A model generated the notes under the pieces. It did no database searches. It worked only from the letters and a program-made list of their open reading frames with translations, and had not been told where the DNA came from. A DNA stretch of 64,000 nucleotides, taken from assembly GCF_008642355.1 (NCBI RefSeq), contig NZ_CP029193.1, positions 248,001 through 312,000 on the forward strand, in the 5' to 3' direction. Source of the stretch: Streptomyces venezuelae (GTDB lineage Bacteria; Actinomycetota; Actinomycetes; Streptomycetales; Streptomycetaceae). Shown here piece after piece: positions 1 to 7,630 of this stretch (position 1 is the stretch's first letter; each line of letters opens with the position of its first letter). The translations under genes and the position numbers were made by a program.

Positions 1-804
1 GCCGAAGGACTGGGCACGGCGGACGGCCTCGCGCTGGACCGGGCGAACCGGAAGGCGTACGTCACCGACCGGTACAACGGCGGCAGGCTGCTGAAGGTGG
101 ACCTCGCCGCCGACGTCCGCGACGGTGCCGGTGACCGCGACGGCATCGAATGGGTCCTGGTGACGCCGGGCCAGGTCAACGACGTGGCGCTGGATCCGGC
201 GGGCAACCTGGCCTACCTCACCGACTACAGCGGCAAGCGCCTCTTCACGGTGGACCTGACCGACCGCACCGCCCCTCCGGTCGTGGTCGCCGAGGGCATG
301 CACGCGTACGGCGTGGCCCTGGACCTGCCGGGCCGCCGGGCGTACGTCACCGACGTGGAGAAGGGCGAGTTGATCGAGTACGGCCTGACCGGCCGCCCGG
401 CGGAGCGGCAGCGCACCTGGAAGGTGCCGAGGGCCGCCGGGGTGGCGCTGGCCGGGGGCAGGGCGTACGTCGGTCAGTACGACCTCGGCGGGCTGTACGA
501 GGTCGACCTGACGGCGGACGGCGTCACGTCGCGCACCGTGGCCACCGGTCTCGGGTACAGCGTCCGCGTGGCGCTGGACGGCGCGGGCCGCGCGTACGTC
601 TGCGACTCGGCGGGCGGCAAGGTGCACGAGGTCGTCGTGGCCGACGGCGAGGCCAAGGGACGGCATCGCGTGGTGGCCGACGGCCTGGGCAACGTGAGCG
701 GCATCGGCTTGGACCGCGACGGCGGCCTGATCCACGTCAGCAATCGGCAGGGCAGGTTGCTGCGGATCTCCGGCGTACTGCCGGGCGCCCCGGCACCGTC
801 GTAG
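1..804 (+). CDS. SMP-30/NHL-type beta-propeller protein, 5' end missing
   Basis: The reading frame is open from the first base, so the start lies outside the window; 267 residues are visible. It shows about five repeats of a 'GxALDxxGxxAYVTD' unit (near residues 10, 60, 100, 145 and 185), the strand pattern of six-bladed SMP-30/gluconolactonase or NHL propellers. No catalytic metal site can be assigned and no membrane segment is visible. It may be a secreted or cytoplasmic sugar-lactone-binding or scaffold protein; I can support the fold but not a substrate. It ends against a hairpin shared with the convergent secDF gene. Confidence 0.75.
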   Translation, partial: AEGLGTADGLALDRANRKAYVTDRYNGGRLLKVDLAADVRDGAGDRDGIEWVLVTPGQVNDVALDPAGNLAYLTDYSGKRLFTVDLTDRTAPPVVVAEGMHAYGVALDLPGRRAYVTDVEKGELIEYGLTGRPAERQRTWKVPRAAGVALAGGRAYVGQYDLGGLYEVDLTADGVTSRTVATGLGYSVRVALDGAGRAYVCDSAGGKVHEVVVADGEAKGRHRVVADGLGNVSGIGLDRDGGLIHVSNRQGRLLRISGVLPGAPAPS

Positions 805-848
805 CGGGGAGCGGCACCCGCGGGGTCCGGACCGCGCCCCACGGAAGC

Positions 849-881
849 GGTCCCGGGGCCCCCGGCCGGAGCCCCGAGACC
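849..881. terminator. Hairpin between convergent genes
   Basis: Two 14-base arms (849-862 and 868-881), matching at 12 of 14 positions, enclose a 5-base loop between the stop codons of the propeller gene and secDF. It probably terminates transcription in both directions. There is no U-tract, as is usual in Streptomyces. Confidence 0.55.
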
Positions 882-887
882 GGATTC

Positions 888-3227
888 TCAGACGACCGCG
901 CCGGTCCCCCGCTCCTTCCTCCTGCGCGCCTCCAGAGGGCTGTATCCGTCGGGTGTGTCGCCCGAGCCGCTCGCGCGGGTCGGCCGGGAGGGCGGCGGTG
1001 CCGGGTTGCGGCGTTCGAGTGCGACGGCGATCGGGACGGCCGTGAAGACGGTCGAGGCCATGCCGACCAGGACCCCGGCGATCAGGGCCAGCGAGAAGTC
1101 CGCGAGGGAGTCGCCGCCGAGCACGGCGAGGGCGGTGAGGATGAACAGCGCGCCCATGCCCGTGTTCACGGTCCGCGGCAGCGTCTGCACGACGGCCTGG
1201 TTGGCGGTGGCCTCCAGGTCACCGCGCGGATCGCGGCGGCGCACCTCGCGCACGCGGTCGAAGACGACCACCGTGTCGTTGACCGAGTAGCCGATCACTG
1301 TGAGCAGGGCGGCGAGGAAGACGCTGTCGACGGGCTTGCCGAGCCAGGCGAACAGGCCCACCACCAGCAGCACGTCGTGGACCATCGCCGAGACGGCCGC
1401 CACCGCGAGGGTCCAGCGGAACCGCACGCTCAGGTAGATCAGTTGCGCCGCGACGGCGATACCGAGGGCGATGAGCGCCTTCTGACGCAGTTCGTCTCCG
1501 AGGCTCGGCCCGATCATCTCGTCGCGCTCGACGGTGACCGTGCCGCCGTGTTCCTGGAGGGCCTCCTTGACGCGGTGCTGTTCGGCGTCGGTCAGACGTT
1601 CCGTGCGTACGGAGATGTCGCCGTCCCCCGACTCCTGCACCACCGCGCGCGGGAAGCCCGCGTCGGACACGGCGCCGCGGGCGGTGTCGGCGTCGACGGG
1701 CCTGCTGGTGCTGTACTCGACGAGGCGGCCGCCGGTGAACTCGACGCCGAACTCCAGGCCGCGCAGCGCGATGCCCGCGACCGCCACGACGACCAGCAGG
1801 GCGCTGGCGCCGAGCCAGCGGCGCCGGTGGCGCACCAGGTCCGGTTTGCGGCGTGCCAGCCAGGTGCGGACGCGGCCCGTGGTGGCGATGCCCGTCAGGG
1901 CGGGCCGTTTGCGCACGAAGGGGCGGCTCACGGCGAAGTCGGCGAGGACGCGGGTGATGACCAGGGCCGTGACCATCGAGGCGAGCACGCCGATGGACAG
2001 GGTGACGCCGAAGCCCTTGACGGGTCCGGTGGCGAAGAAGAACAGCAGCCCCGCGGCGAGCAGCGTCGTCACGTTCGAGTCGACGACCGCGCTCCACGCC
2101 TTCGCGAAGCCGGTGCGCACGGGTTTGGCGAGGTCCGCGGAGCGGACGCCGAGGTATTCCTCCCGTGCGCGTTCGAAGACGAGCACGTTGGCGTCGACGG
2201 CCATGCCGATGGCCAGGACGAACCCGGCGAGACCGGGCAGGGTGAGCGTCGCGCCGAGTGCGACTAGGGCCGCGTACGAGATGAGGCCGTACAGCGCGAG
2301 GGCGAGGGCGGCGAGCGCGCCCATGAGCCGGTAGACGACGGTGATGAACAGGGCGGTCAGGGCGATGCCGATGACGGCGGCCGTGGCGCTCGCCTCGATG
2401 GCGTCGGCGCCGAGCGTCGCGCCGACGGTGCGCTGCTCGACGACGTCGACGGGGACCGGCAGGGCGCCGCCCTTGACGAGTGCGGCCAGGTCGCGAGCCT
2501 CGGACTGGCTGAAGTCGCCGGTGATCTGGGTGGTGCCGCCGGTGATGCCGGTCTTGCACGGTACGCCCTGGTTGACGCCCGGGGCCGAGATGATCTTGTC
2601 GTCGAGGGTGATGGCGACGCGGCGTTCGGGGGCGTTCTGCGGTGCGCAGGCCGCCTCGCCCGTGATCTTCGCCCAGGTGTCGCCCGCGTCCTTGCGGAAG
2701 TCGAGGGTGACGAGCCACCCGGCGAGGGACTGCTGGTCGAGGGTGGCCTGGGCGTCCTTGACGCCCTGGCCGGTGAGCGCGGTGGGTCCGAGCGTCAGGT
2801 AACTGCCCTTCCGGTCGGGGTCGGGCAGGGTCCGTGATCCGTCGGGGGCGGGCTTCGCCGTGCCCTTCTCGGCGGACTCCCCCGTGACGGGGTGGACGGT
2901 CAGCTGGGCGGTGCGGCCGATGACCTCGGCCGCCTTGCGCGGGTCCTGCACTCCGGGGAGTTCGACGATGATGCGCTTCTCGCCGGAGCGTGCGATGCCG
3001 GGTTCGGCGACGCCGAGCGCGTCGACGCGCTGCCTGAGGACTTCCAGGGCGCGGTCGGTGGACTCGGCGTCCGCCTTGGTGGTGGGCGAGTCCTTCGTCT
3101 CCAGGACGATCTGTGTGCCGCCGCGCAGGTCGAGGCCTAGGCGAGCGGACTGGGTGAGGGCGATGTAGAGGGACAGGGCGACGGCCGCGAGCGCGACGAT
3201 CGCCCGCCACAGGGGCGCGCGGGACAT
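888..3227 (-). CDS. secDF: Protein translocase subunit SecDF (SecD-SecF fusion)
   Basis: This is an RND-type accessory subunit of the Sec translocon that uses the proton gradient to help pull exported proteins across the membrane. SecD features include the first helix followed by GLDLRGGTQ (residues 31-39), a periplasmic P1 domain to about residue 280, and GMAVDANVLVFERAREE (341-357). SecF follows with VEFTGGRLVEY (about 495-505) and the helix IGYSVNDTVVVFDRVR (644-660). At 779 residues it is the size of a fused SecDF. Streptomycetes also carry separate secD and secF beside yajC and ruvB, none of which is here, so this is probably the second, fused copy. The ATG has a GGAG site 8 bases upstream. 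It may be co-transcribed with the small secreted protein upstream. Confidence 0.95.
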   Translation of the reverse strand: MSRAPLWRAIVALAAVALSLYIALTQSARLGLDLRGGTQIVLETKDSPTTKADAESTDRALEVLRQRVDALGVAEPGIARSGEKRIIVELPGVQDPRKAAEVIGRTAQLTVHPVTGESAEKGTAKPAPDGSRTLPDPDRKGSYLTLGPTALTGQGVKDAQATLDQQSLAGWLVTLDFRKDAGDTWAKITGEAACAPQNAPERRVAITLDDKIISAPGVNQGVPCKTGITGGTTQITGDFSQSEARDLAALVKGGALPVPVDVVEQRTVGATLGADAIEASATAAVIGIALTALFITVVYRLMGALAALALALYGLISYAALVALGATLTLPGLAGFVLAIGMAVDANVLVFERAREEYLGVRSADLAKPVRTGFAKAWSAVVDSNVTTLLAAGLLFFFATGPVKGFGVTLSIGVLASMVTALVITRVLADFAVSRPFVRKRPALTGIATTGRVRTWLARRKPDLVRHRRRWLGASALLVVVAVAGIALRGLEFGVEFTGGRLVEYSTSRPVDADTARGAVSDAGFPRAVVQESGDGDISVRTERLTDAEQHRVKEALQEHGGTVTVERDEMIGPSLGDELRQKALIALGIAVAAQLIYLSVRFRWTLAVAAVSAMVHDVLLVVGLFAWLGKPVDSVFLAALLTVIGYSVNDTVVVFDRVREVRRRDPRGDLEATANQAVVQTLPRTVNTGMGALFILTALAVLGGDSLADFSLALIAGVLVGMASTVFTAVPIAVALERRNPAPPPSRPTRASGSGDTPDGYSPLEARRRKERGTGAVV

Positions 3228-3346
3228 GGGTTCTCCACGATGAGGGCCACGATGAGGGCAGGGCGGAAGGACGCGTGACGGGCCGTCGCACGCGCGGTGT
3301 GCGTATGTGCCGGGTCAGGCGTCGTGGAAGGTCTGCGTCTGCGTGC

Positions 3347-3718
3347 TCATCGCCGGGGCGGGCCGCGCGGTGCGGCCTGCGCTCCGGCCCCTCGTGGGGT
3401 GGCCGGGATGGCCTCGGGGCGGACGTCGGGTCCGCCGAGGGCGCGGTGCGGCGCCGTGTCGACCGCCGTGCGGGGTGGCCCCGCCGGCTGCGGTCCGGGC
3501 AGGTGCGCGTCGAGCCGGTGCGCGACGGTGACGTGGAGTGCCGGGACGTCGTGAGGAGCGGTCTGTTTCTCCGCGTGCGCCACGGCGGTGTGCCGGGCGA
3601 GCGGCCCGTCCGCCGGTGTCCCGTGCGCCGCCGCGGAGGGGACGAACAGGGCAAGGACGGTGACGACGAGGGAGACGGCGGATGCGGCGAGGCGCGCGGA
3701 ACGGCTTGGCTGCGACAC
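3347..3718 (-). CDS. Small secreted hypothetical protein
   Basis: A 123-residue protein with a clear Sec signal peptide: basic n-region, hydrophobic core 'AASAVSLVVTVLALFV' and an AAAHG cleavage region near residue 32. The mature part is rich in His, Pro and Ala (HxxxHAEKQTAPHDV, HVTVAHRLDAHLPG), with no cysteine and no family I recognise. The start is GTG with only a weak ribosome site. It sits 119 bases upstream of secDF on the same strand. The His-rich mature part could bind metal, but that is a guess. The signal peptide is the main argument that it is real. Confidence 0.5.
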   Translation of the reverse strand: MSQPSRSARLAASAVSLVVTVLALFVPSAAAHGTPADGPLARHTAVAHAEKQTAPHDVPALHVTVAHRLDAHLPGPQPAGPPRTAVDTAPHRALGGPDVRPEAIPATPRGAGAQAAPRGPPRR

Positions 3719-3830
3719 GCGTGCCCCCGTCCCCTCGGCTCTTCACGTCAGCTCCTCGGGTGCGCACGGCGTGGCCCCGCCCTGCTCAACGTACGGTCCA
3801 CCGCGTTTCGTTCCGCTCCCGTACGGTGCC

Positions 3831-4898
3831 TCACATCCCGTACTCCACCAGGTGGGTGGGCACCACGATCTCGCGCGGCCCGGTGGGCGCGGCCCGGTCG
3901 TGCAAGCGGTCGGCGAGGAGCCGGCCCGCCGCGCGCCCGAGTTCGTCGGTGTCGTAGGCGACGAGTGTGAGGGGCAGGCCGAGCGCGTCGGCGAGTTCGA
4001 AGTCGTCGAACCCGGCGAGGGCGACGTCGGCGCCGCCCGCTTCTCTCAGCGCCCGGAACGCCCCTATCGTGTTCCGGTTGTTGGAGCAGAACAGCGCGGT
4101 CGGGGGTGTGGGCAGCGCGAGGAGCTCGGCGGCGGCGCGCGTCGCCTGCCGCGGTTCCGTCTGCCCCTGGCGTACGAGATGTGTGTCGAGGGCGAACCCG
4201 GCCTCGGCGAGCGCCGCCGCGTAGCCGCGGAGCCGTTCGGTGCCGGTGTGGACGGCGGGCGGCGAGCCGAGGAAGCCGATGCGGTGGTGACCGCGCTCCA
4301 GGAGGCGGGCCGTCGCGGCGTGGGCTCCGCCGAAGTCGTCGACCAGGACACAGTCCGCCGCGAAGCCCTCGGGCGGGCGGCTGGCGAGGACGACGGGCAC
4401 GCCGTCGGCCACGGCCGCGGCGAGGTGCCGTTGGTCGGCGCCCGCGGGCACCGCGATGATCCCGTCGACGCGCCGGGCCACCAGGTCGGCGAGGAGTTCC
4501 CGTTCGGCTTCGAGGTCCTGGCCGGTGTTGCCGATGACGGTCTTCAGCCCGTGCTCGCCGACCACGGAGTCCACGCCGAGGGCGAGGCGTGAGTAGAAGG
4601 GGTTGGCGAGGTTGGTGACGACGAGTCCGACGAGTCCGGTGCCGCGGCCGAGCCGGAGACTGCGCGCGACCTCGTTGGGCCGGTACCCGAGTGCGTCGGC
4701 CGCGGCCCGCACGCGCGCGCGGGTGGCGGGCAGCACCTGCGGATCGTCGCGCAGCACCCGCGACGCCGTCATCGCGCTGACCCCGGCGCGCTCGGCGACG
4801 TCCCGGAGGGTGGGCTGCCCGCGATGCGCGTCGCGTGGAAGGCGATCACGGGCGTCGCGCGCCGCCCGGGCGCTCTGCGGGTCATGCGGTGCGGGCAT
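3831..4898 (-). CDS. LacI-family transcriptional regulator of the mannoside locus
   Basis: A 355-residue repressor. The N-terminal helix-turn-helix (residues 31-50, LRDVAERAGVSAMTASRVLR) and hinge helix (YRPNEVARSLR) are followed by a periplasmic-binding-like sugar-sensing domain starting GLVGLVVTNLANPFYSRL. The start has a GGAAGGATC ribosome site. It lies 81 bases downstream of the ROK kinase at the end of the seven-gene locus and probably controls it, binding the operator at 13988-14001 and releasing it in response to a mannose-derived inducer. The link to that operator is inferred from position and motif symmetry. Confidence 0.93.
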   Translation of the reverse strand: MPAPHDPQSARAARDARDRLPRDAHRGQPTLRDVAERAGVSAMTASRVLRDDPQVLPATRARVRAAADALGYRPNEVARSLRLGRGTGLVGLVVTNLANPFYSRLALGVDSVVGEHGLKTVIGNTGQDLEAERELLADLVARRVDGIIAVPAGADQRHLAAAVADGVPVVLASRPPEGFAADCVLVDDFGGAHAATARLLERGHHRIGFLGSPPAVHTGTERLRGYAAALAEAGFALDTHLVRQGQTEPRQATRAAAELLALPTPPTALFCSNNRNTIGAFRALREAGGADVALAGFDDFELADALGLPLTLVAYDTDELGRAAGRLLADRLHDRAAPTGPREIVVPTHLVEYGM

Positions 4899-4979
4899 GG
4901 TGCGGATCCTTCCCGTTTGTCCCGTGTGCCGTTCCGGCGTGGCGCGGCGGCGCGTCCGTGCGCCGGTGGCGACCGGCTT

Positions 4980-5852
4980 TCAGCGCACCGCCGCCACGTG
5001 CGCCGCCGCTCCGACCAGGGCCGCGTCCTCGCCCAGCCCTGCGGGGCGGAGCGTGACGGGAGTATCTCCCAGGCCGGCGCGGAGTGCGGGGCGAAGGAGG
5101 TCCCAGGAGGCGGCCATCGCGCCGCCGACGACGAGAACGGTCGCCTCGAAGTCGCGCAGGCGCGGGGCGAGTACCGCGCCGAGCGTCGTGAACGCCTCGT
5201 CGAGGACGCGTCGTGCCCGACGCTCCCCCGCCCGCGCCCGGCCCGCGATGTCGCTCACGTCCAGGGCGGGGTCGAGGGGCGCATCCTCGCCGCCGTAGTG
5301 TGCCAGGATCGCGCGGCGCGACACCGTGTCCTCCAGCGGTCTGCCGCCCGCATCGACGAGGTCGATGCGGCCCTGTGGGGGGATGCCGGGGCCTTCGTGC
5401 CGGGCGCGGCCCGCCACCATGAAAGCCGAGCCCACGCCCGTGCCGAGGGTGATGCCCGCGCAGCGTTCGTGGCCACGTGCCGCGCCGGAGCGCCATTCGC
5501 CGAGGAGGAAGGCGTGTGCGTCGTTGAGGAAGACCGCGTGGGCGGGGCGCGGCCACACCGCGTCGAGGAGGACCGCGCGTACGTCGACGCCGTACAGGTC
5601 GTCGAACTTGCCGACGCCGGCGAAGCGCGCGATGCCCTTGTCGTGGTCGAAGGGGCCGGGGACCGCGACGCCCCACACCTCCCCGGCGGGCGCGTCCAGC
5701 TCCCCGGCGCAGCGGACGAGCGCGCCGAGGACGTGCTCGGCCGAGCCACGCGCGCGTACCGGCTCGCGCACCCTGCGCAGCACGGTCGCCGTGCCGGGGT
5801 CCGCGAGGGCCGCGGTGACGTGGGTGCCGCCGAGTTCGAGGACGGGTCTCAC
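4980..5852 (-). CDS. ROK-family sugar kinase (putative mannokinase)
   Basis: A 290-residue ROK-fold kinase without a DNA-binding domain, so an enzyme rather than a ROK repressor. It has the phosphate-binding motif ELGGTH (6-11), the catalytic Asp in LND (Asp111) and the second phosphate loop TLGTGVGSA (135-143). The CxCGxxGC zinc motif found in most ROK kinases is absent: the equivalent stretch (about 157-180) has no cysteine. The GTG start overlaps the isomerase stop by four bases, giving translational coupling. In this context it would phosphorylate free mannose released by the GH38 enzyme, feeding the isomerase. The substrate is inferred from context. Confidence 0.85.
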   Translation of the reverse strand: MRPVLELGGTHVTAALADPGTATVLRRVREPVRARGSAEHVLGALVRCAGELDAPAGEVWGVAVPGPFDHDKGIARFAGVGKFDDLYGVDVRAVLLDAVWPRPAHAVFLNDAHAFLLGEWRSGAARGHERCAGITLGTGVGSAFMVAGRARHEGPGIPPQGRIDLVDAGGRPLEDTVSRRAILAHYGGEDAPLDPALDVSDIAGRARAGERRARRVLDEAFTTLGAVLAPRLRDFEATVLVVGGAMAASWDLLRPALRAGLGDTPVTLRPAGLGEDAALVGAAAHVAAVR

Positions 5853-7582
5853 GGGTCGCCCCGTGAACCGGTCCGGCTGTCCGGCTCCTCGCGGACCAGC
5901 GCCTTGACGACCTTGACCGGGGATTCGCCGACGGCGGCGAGCCGGTAGCGGCCGACGGCCGCGGGCACCGTCAGCGTCTCCGAGCGGAACAGCGTGTGTC
6001 GCTCCCCCGCCTCCGTGTGGAGCATGACGCCTTCGCCCTCCACCACGTTGAGGACGTGGAAGCGGCCCGCGGTGTCGTCGTCGGTCTCGGCGCCCACGTC
6101 GAGGGCGTGGCGCCGCACCTCGTAGAACATCTCGTCCAGCGCGCCCAGGAGTTCCTCGCGCCGGCCCCGTCCCTCGCGCAGGGTGCGCGGTTCCTGGACC
6201 AGGTCCTGCGCGACGGCGTCGCCGCGTCGTTCGGTCTCCAGGTTGGCGAGGCCGTGTTCGTAAGGGAGTGGGCGGGGGCGGCCGTCGGCGTCGGGGCGCA
6301 GCCAGTCGTAGAAGCGCAGGGAGTAGAGGTACGGCGTGGCGCTGATCTCCAGGACGACGTTACCCGCGCCGGAGGCGTGCGGTGTGCCCGCCGGGATCAT
6401 GAAGAGGCGGCCCTGTTCGGCGGGGAACGTCATGACGTGGTCCTCGGGGTCCATCGGCACCCCGTCGTGCGCGGCCTCCTCGATCTCCTTGCGGAAGAGG
6501 TCCAGGTCGACGTCCTCGCGCAGGCCCAGGAAGACGCGGGTGTCCGGGCTGCCGACGGTCATGTAGTACGTCTCGTGCTGGGTGTAGGACCAGCCGAACC
6601 GCTCCTTCATGTACCGCGCCTTGGGGTGGCAGTGCACGGACAGGTTGCCGCCGCCCAGCGTGTCGAGGTAGTCGAAGCGGATCGGGAAGGAGGTGCCGAA
6701 GCGGGCGGCCACCGGCGGGCCGAGCATCGCTTCGGGGTGCAGGACACACAGCAACTGGAAGGGCACTTCGGCTTGTTGGCCGGGGTGCGTGCCGATGAGG
6801 ACGCCCGCTTCGGGGGCGATGAGTTCGTAACCGAGCGCGGTGTTGCGGGTAGTGGGGTCGAAGCCGAGCCGGTCCTGGGCCCAATGCCCTCCCCAGGGAG
6901 TCGAGTTGAAGTAGGGGCGGGTGCGCACGGGTCGGCGGGCGAGGCCTTCGAGGGTGGCGCGGAGCCCGGTGCCGTCGATGTATGTGGGGCGGCCGGGGTG
7001 CTGTAGGTCGAGCCATGCGTCGAGGCGGGGTGCGAGGGAGTCCCGGTGGCGGTCGAGCATGGGCCAGTCGACGTAGAAGAGCCGTCGCAGGCTTCCCGGA
7101 TCGCCGGGGAGTCCGAGGTTGCGTCCCCTACCGGCGGCGACGGCCGCCTCGGCGTGCCGTTTGGGCAGGTCGGCGTACCAGAGCACATCGTGCGGGAGAA
7201 GTGCGGCGCCGGGGCCGTGGACGAGGAGCACCTCGCGGCCCTGCGGCGGGCGTGGCCGGGGAAGCTCGTCGAAGAGGTCGTGCAGGGGGTTCTCCGCGAG
7301 CTTGGCATAGTACGGGTCCCTGGTGTCCGCGGCGGATTCGGTGCGGCGGAGCACTTCGGAGGGCGGCGTGTGGTGGGCGCGCAGGTCGAGGGCGCGCACG
7401 GTGGTGCCGCGTGCGGTCAGTTCCCCGGTGAGCCGTGCGGCGAGGTCGTCCCAGGCCGCGGTCGGAGGGCCGTCCACGGCGACGGTGGCGGGGCCCGTCG
7501 GCAGGCGCGCGGCGACGGCCTGCCAGCCGGTGGCGAGGACGGCTCCGGGCGCGGGCGGGTGGCGCGGGTCGAGCCGGTACAC
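5849..7582 (-). CDS. Class I mannose-6-phosphate isomerase, long form with N-terminal kinase-like domain
   Basis: This enzyme interconverts mannose-6-phosphate and fructose-6-phosphate. The C-terminal two-thirds is a cupin-type type I phosphomannose isomerase: NLSVHCHPK (zinc ligands, about 315-321), QHETYY (about 335-340) and the cupin stretch MIPAGTPHASGAGN (about 394-408). The protein is 577 residues, against about 390-430 for ordinary members. The extra N-terminal ~190 residues look like a P-loop kinase fold with a degraded Walker A (VAVDGPPTAAWDDLAARL, no Lys) and a LFYVDWPMLDRH stretch. I chose the GTG at 7582 because AAGGAG lies five bases before it; an ATG nine codons upstream lacks such a site. 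It is coupled to the ROK kinase by a GTGA overlap. Confidence 0.88.
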   Translation of the reverse strand: MYRLDPRHPPAPGAVLATGWQAVAARLPTGPATVAVDGPPTAAWDDLAARLTGELTARGTTVRALDLRAHHTPPSEVLRRTESAADTRDPYYAKLAENPLHDLFDELPRPRPPQGREVLLVHGPGAALLPHDVLWYADLPKRHAEAAVAAGRGRNLGLPGDPGSLRRLFYVDWPMLDRHRDSLAPRLDAWLDLQHPGRPTYIDGTGLRATLEGLARRPVRTRPYFNSTPWGGHWAQDRLGFDPTTRNTALGYELIAPEAGVLIGTHPGQQAEVPFQLLCVLHPEAMLGPPVAARFGTSFPIRFDYLDTLGGGNLSVHCHPKARYMKERFGWSYTQHETYYMTVGSPDTRVFLGLREDVDLDLFRKEIEEAAHDGVPMDPEDHVMTFPAEQGRLFMIPAGTPHASGAGNVVLEISATPYLYSLRFYDWLRPDADGRPRPLPYEHGLANLETERRGDAVAQDLVQEPRTLREGRGRREELLGALDEMFYEVRRHALDVGAETDDDTAGRFHVLNVVEGEGVMLHTEAGERHTLFRSETLTVPAAVGRYRLAAVGESPVKVVKALVREEPDSRTGSRGDP

Positions 7583-7630
7583 ACGTTCTCCTTCGTGCGG
7601 ACAGGACATGCGGATTGCGGGGGCCCGGGG

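Noticed and set aside
150..2267. Plus-strand open frame of about 700 codons across the propeller and secDF genes
   Set aside because: Antisense to secDF and out of frame with the propeller gene; low-complexity translation with no start signal.
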